DNA of 64,000 bases, from the NCBI RefSeq assembly GCF_022024035.1, contig NZ_CP091787.1, forward strand, positions 1,922,001 through 1,986,000, written 5' to 3'. A model generated the notes under the pieces. It saw only the letters and a list, made by a program, of their open reading frames with translations, made no database searches and was not told the DNA's origin. This document shows, piece after piece, positions 62,570-64,000 of this stretch. Every line of letters begins with the position of its first letter. Positions within the stretch are counted from its first letter, which is position 1. The position numbers and the translations under genes are program-made. The stretch is from Prevotella sp. E13-17. GTDB taxonomy: Bacteria; Bacteroidota; Bacteroidia; Bacteroidales; Bacteroidaceae.

Positions 62570-63855
62570 AAAGAATTATAGTTTATGCAGATTTTGACTT
62601 CCTAACCTCTCCCGAAGAGATTGGAACATTAGGCTACGAACATGTTCGTGGCAAAGACCATTTTGTCTTTGAGTATTCGCGCCAGTGGCTAAAACAGCAT
62701 GGCGGCATTCTGTTGAGCGGTGACCTAATGAACGTTCCTTCTTTGCAGCATCCTCGTGGTAATGATAATGTCTTCGGCTTCGTCAAGGATTCCTTCCCCG
62801 ATCGCTGGGGGCGTTTGTTGCTCGACCGCAGAGAGCGACTAACTGCCCAACAAGAAAGTAGGCCGAAACGTATGCTTACTAATTACGACTACCTCATAGG
62901 GATTGAAGACTTTACGCGCATGGGTGGCATACGTTACAAAGAGGAAGAAGGTGATGACTACATCCGCTCCAGCTCTGCTGGCTTGCTACCAACGGGACGC
63001 AAGAACGCGAGTGCAAAATACCTTGTTCCCCCAATTGAGAGTCTCCGTGCCCTGTGCGATGCTAGTCATGAGATTGAGTTGGCTGAAGAACGTAACGAAC
63101 TACCAGAACAACGCTGGCTCGACCAGTTGATTGCCCCGGGAAGCTCACTTGGTGGTGCTCGTCCTAAGGCCAACGTGGTTGATACTGACGGAAAACTGTA
63201 CGTGGCAAAGTTCCCATCAAAAAAGGATCTGGAGAATACGGAGCTTATTGAGCACTTCTCGCATCAACTTGCGGCAAAAGCTGGTATCAACGTGGCAAAG
63301 ACGCGCACCATCAAGATATCAAAGGACCGTAATCTGCTTCTTTCTGAACGCTTCGATAGAACAGTAGAGGGCTGTCGCATTCATTTTGCTTCCGCTATGT
63401 CGTTGCTTGGTCTTGATGATGGAGCCGGCAGCGGCACAGGTAACGGCTATCTTGACATCGTTGATTTCATTCTTCGTGGGTGTACCGATGTGCGCCAGAA
63501 TCTCCGCGAACTCTATCGCAGAGTGGCATTTAACGTCATGTTTGGCAACACCGACGACCACTTCCGTAATCATGGTTTCCTGCTCACCCCGAAAGGCTGG
63601 ACGCTCTCTCCTGCATACGACATCAATCCAGGAGCAAAGTCACATCAATGCTTGCTTATAGACTCATACACAGAAGAGTCGGACATCAATGTCCTACTCT
63701 CTGCAAGCGAGAGCTACATGCTTGAACACCAAGAAGCATCAGAAATTATCGAGGAGGTTCGTGCTGCAATCAAAGACTGGCGCAAAATCGCTACAGAAAT
63801 ACAAATACCCGCAAAGTTGTTAGAATCATATTCTATTCGTTGGGATGAACTATAA
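62566..63855 (+). CDS. hipA: HipA-like serine/threonine kinase toxin
   Basis: A 429-residue HipA-family kinase. GSSLGGARPKANVV (about 191-204) is the P-loop-like segment, FNVMFGNTDDHFRNHGFL (about 322-339) the catalytic N-x-x-D-x-x-x-x-N type loop, and LSPAYDINP the metal-binding motif. E. coli HipA phosphorylates GltX and induces dormancy; the target here is unknown. It is intact, including the N-terminal subdomain. Confidence 0.93.
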   Translation: MKRIIVYADFDFLTSPEEIGTLGYEHVRGKDHFVFEYSRQWLKQHGGILLSGDLMNVPSLQHPRGNDNVFGFVKDSFPDRWGRLLLDRRERLTAQQESRPKRMLTNYDYLIGIEDFTRMGGIRYKEEEGDDYIRSSSAGLLPTGRKNASAKYLVPPIESLRALCDASHEIELAEERNELPEQRWLDQLIAPGSSLGGARPKANVVDTDGKLYVAKFPSKKDLENTELIEHFSHQLAAKAGINVAKTRTIKISKDRNLLLSERFDRTVEGCRIHFASAMSLLGLDDGAGSGTGNGYLDIVDFILRGCTDVRQNLRELYRRVAFNVMFGNTDDHFRNHGFLLTPKGWTLSPAYDINPGAKSHQCLLIDSYTEESDINVLLSASESYMLEHQEASEIIEEVRAAIKDWRKIATEIQIPAKLLESYSIRWDEL

Positions 63856-64000
63856 AAAGTAGCAAATTCTGCACGTTTTTCGTGAAAAATGTGTAACCTT
63901 GCAGCGCAATTGAAACATGTAGCGTACAGAGAGAAACTCGTTGAAATCCAGCGGGATAACACTTTCTCAAAGGTCATTTCCTTTACGCCCTTGTTCTTGC
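63856..64000. other. Island continuation at window edge
   Basis: No gene is recognisable in the last 145 bases. A short CACG...CGTG hairpin lies near 63878, and TAacCTTG near 63894 is a poor promoter match. Confidence 0.4.

Overview
The window looks like a chromosomal segment of a Prevotella-type Bacteroidales bacterium. Supporting signs are repeated Bacteroidetes promoters (-33 TTTG, about 20 bp, -7 TAnnTTTG), type IX secretion traits (a plug-like protein and a CHU_C-type sorting domain), POT, PorT-like, DUF5687 and DUF2023 families, and Bacteroidetes gene pairs such as ftsK with a LolA-like gene and flavodoxin with DUF2023. Species level cannot be fixed from the sequence alone.

Bases 1-44161 are mostly core genome. 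In order they hold: a partial pseudo-protease/TPR gene behind recN; an iron-sulfur scaffold-like gene plus its GGGtGRT partner; a T9SS plug-like gene convergent with a membrane AraC regulator; tRNA-Gly and tRNA-Thr; a compact formate/nitrite transporter; flavodoxin/DUF2023; a nitroreductase; two identical tRNA-Lys; a DUF5687 permease; lolA-like; ftsK; an exonuclease-rlmI-tilS operon; uxaB; a four-gene envelope operon (LysM, PorT-like, POT transporter, EEP phosphatase); a CHU_C protein; uvrA and a CDF transporter; a GH2 enzyme; ribE-serS; a fused NfnAB-like oxidoreductase; ttcA; a PD40 protein; a nucleoside phosphorylase; threonine aldolase; and mnmE.

Bases 44162-63855 form an accessory, defence-like island that starts exactly at the mnmE 3' end. 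It carries an SF2 helicase with C-terminal membrane helices; a regulator/nucleotidyltransferase/metallophosphoesterase operon; an SF1 helicase-nuclease; a type III restriction-modification operon extended by a nuclease-like gene and a HEPN-like gene; and a HipBA toxin-antitoxin pair. Gene fragments (RhuM, DinD, AlbA_2) lie between the modules. Two tandem near-copies of the mnmE 3' end at 50016-50052 suggest that the first about 5.9 kb of the island arrived by site-specific integration.

The least explained structures are two non-coding arrays, in convergent gaps at about 11.7-12.0 kb and 31.0-31.2 kb. Each is built from degenerate units repeating every 22 bp, with the unit families in a similar order, at loci 19 kb apart. 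A 9-unit heptamer tract follows the second array. Upstream of ribE there is a promoter followed by an unrecognised leader of about 220 nt whose ends pair.
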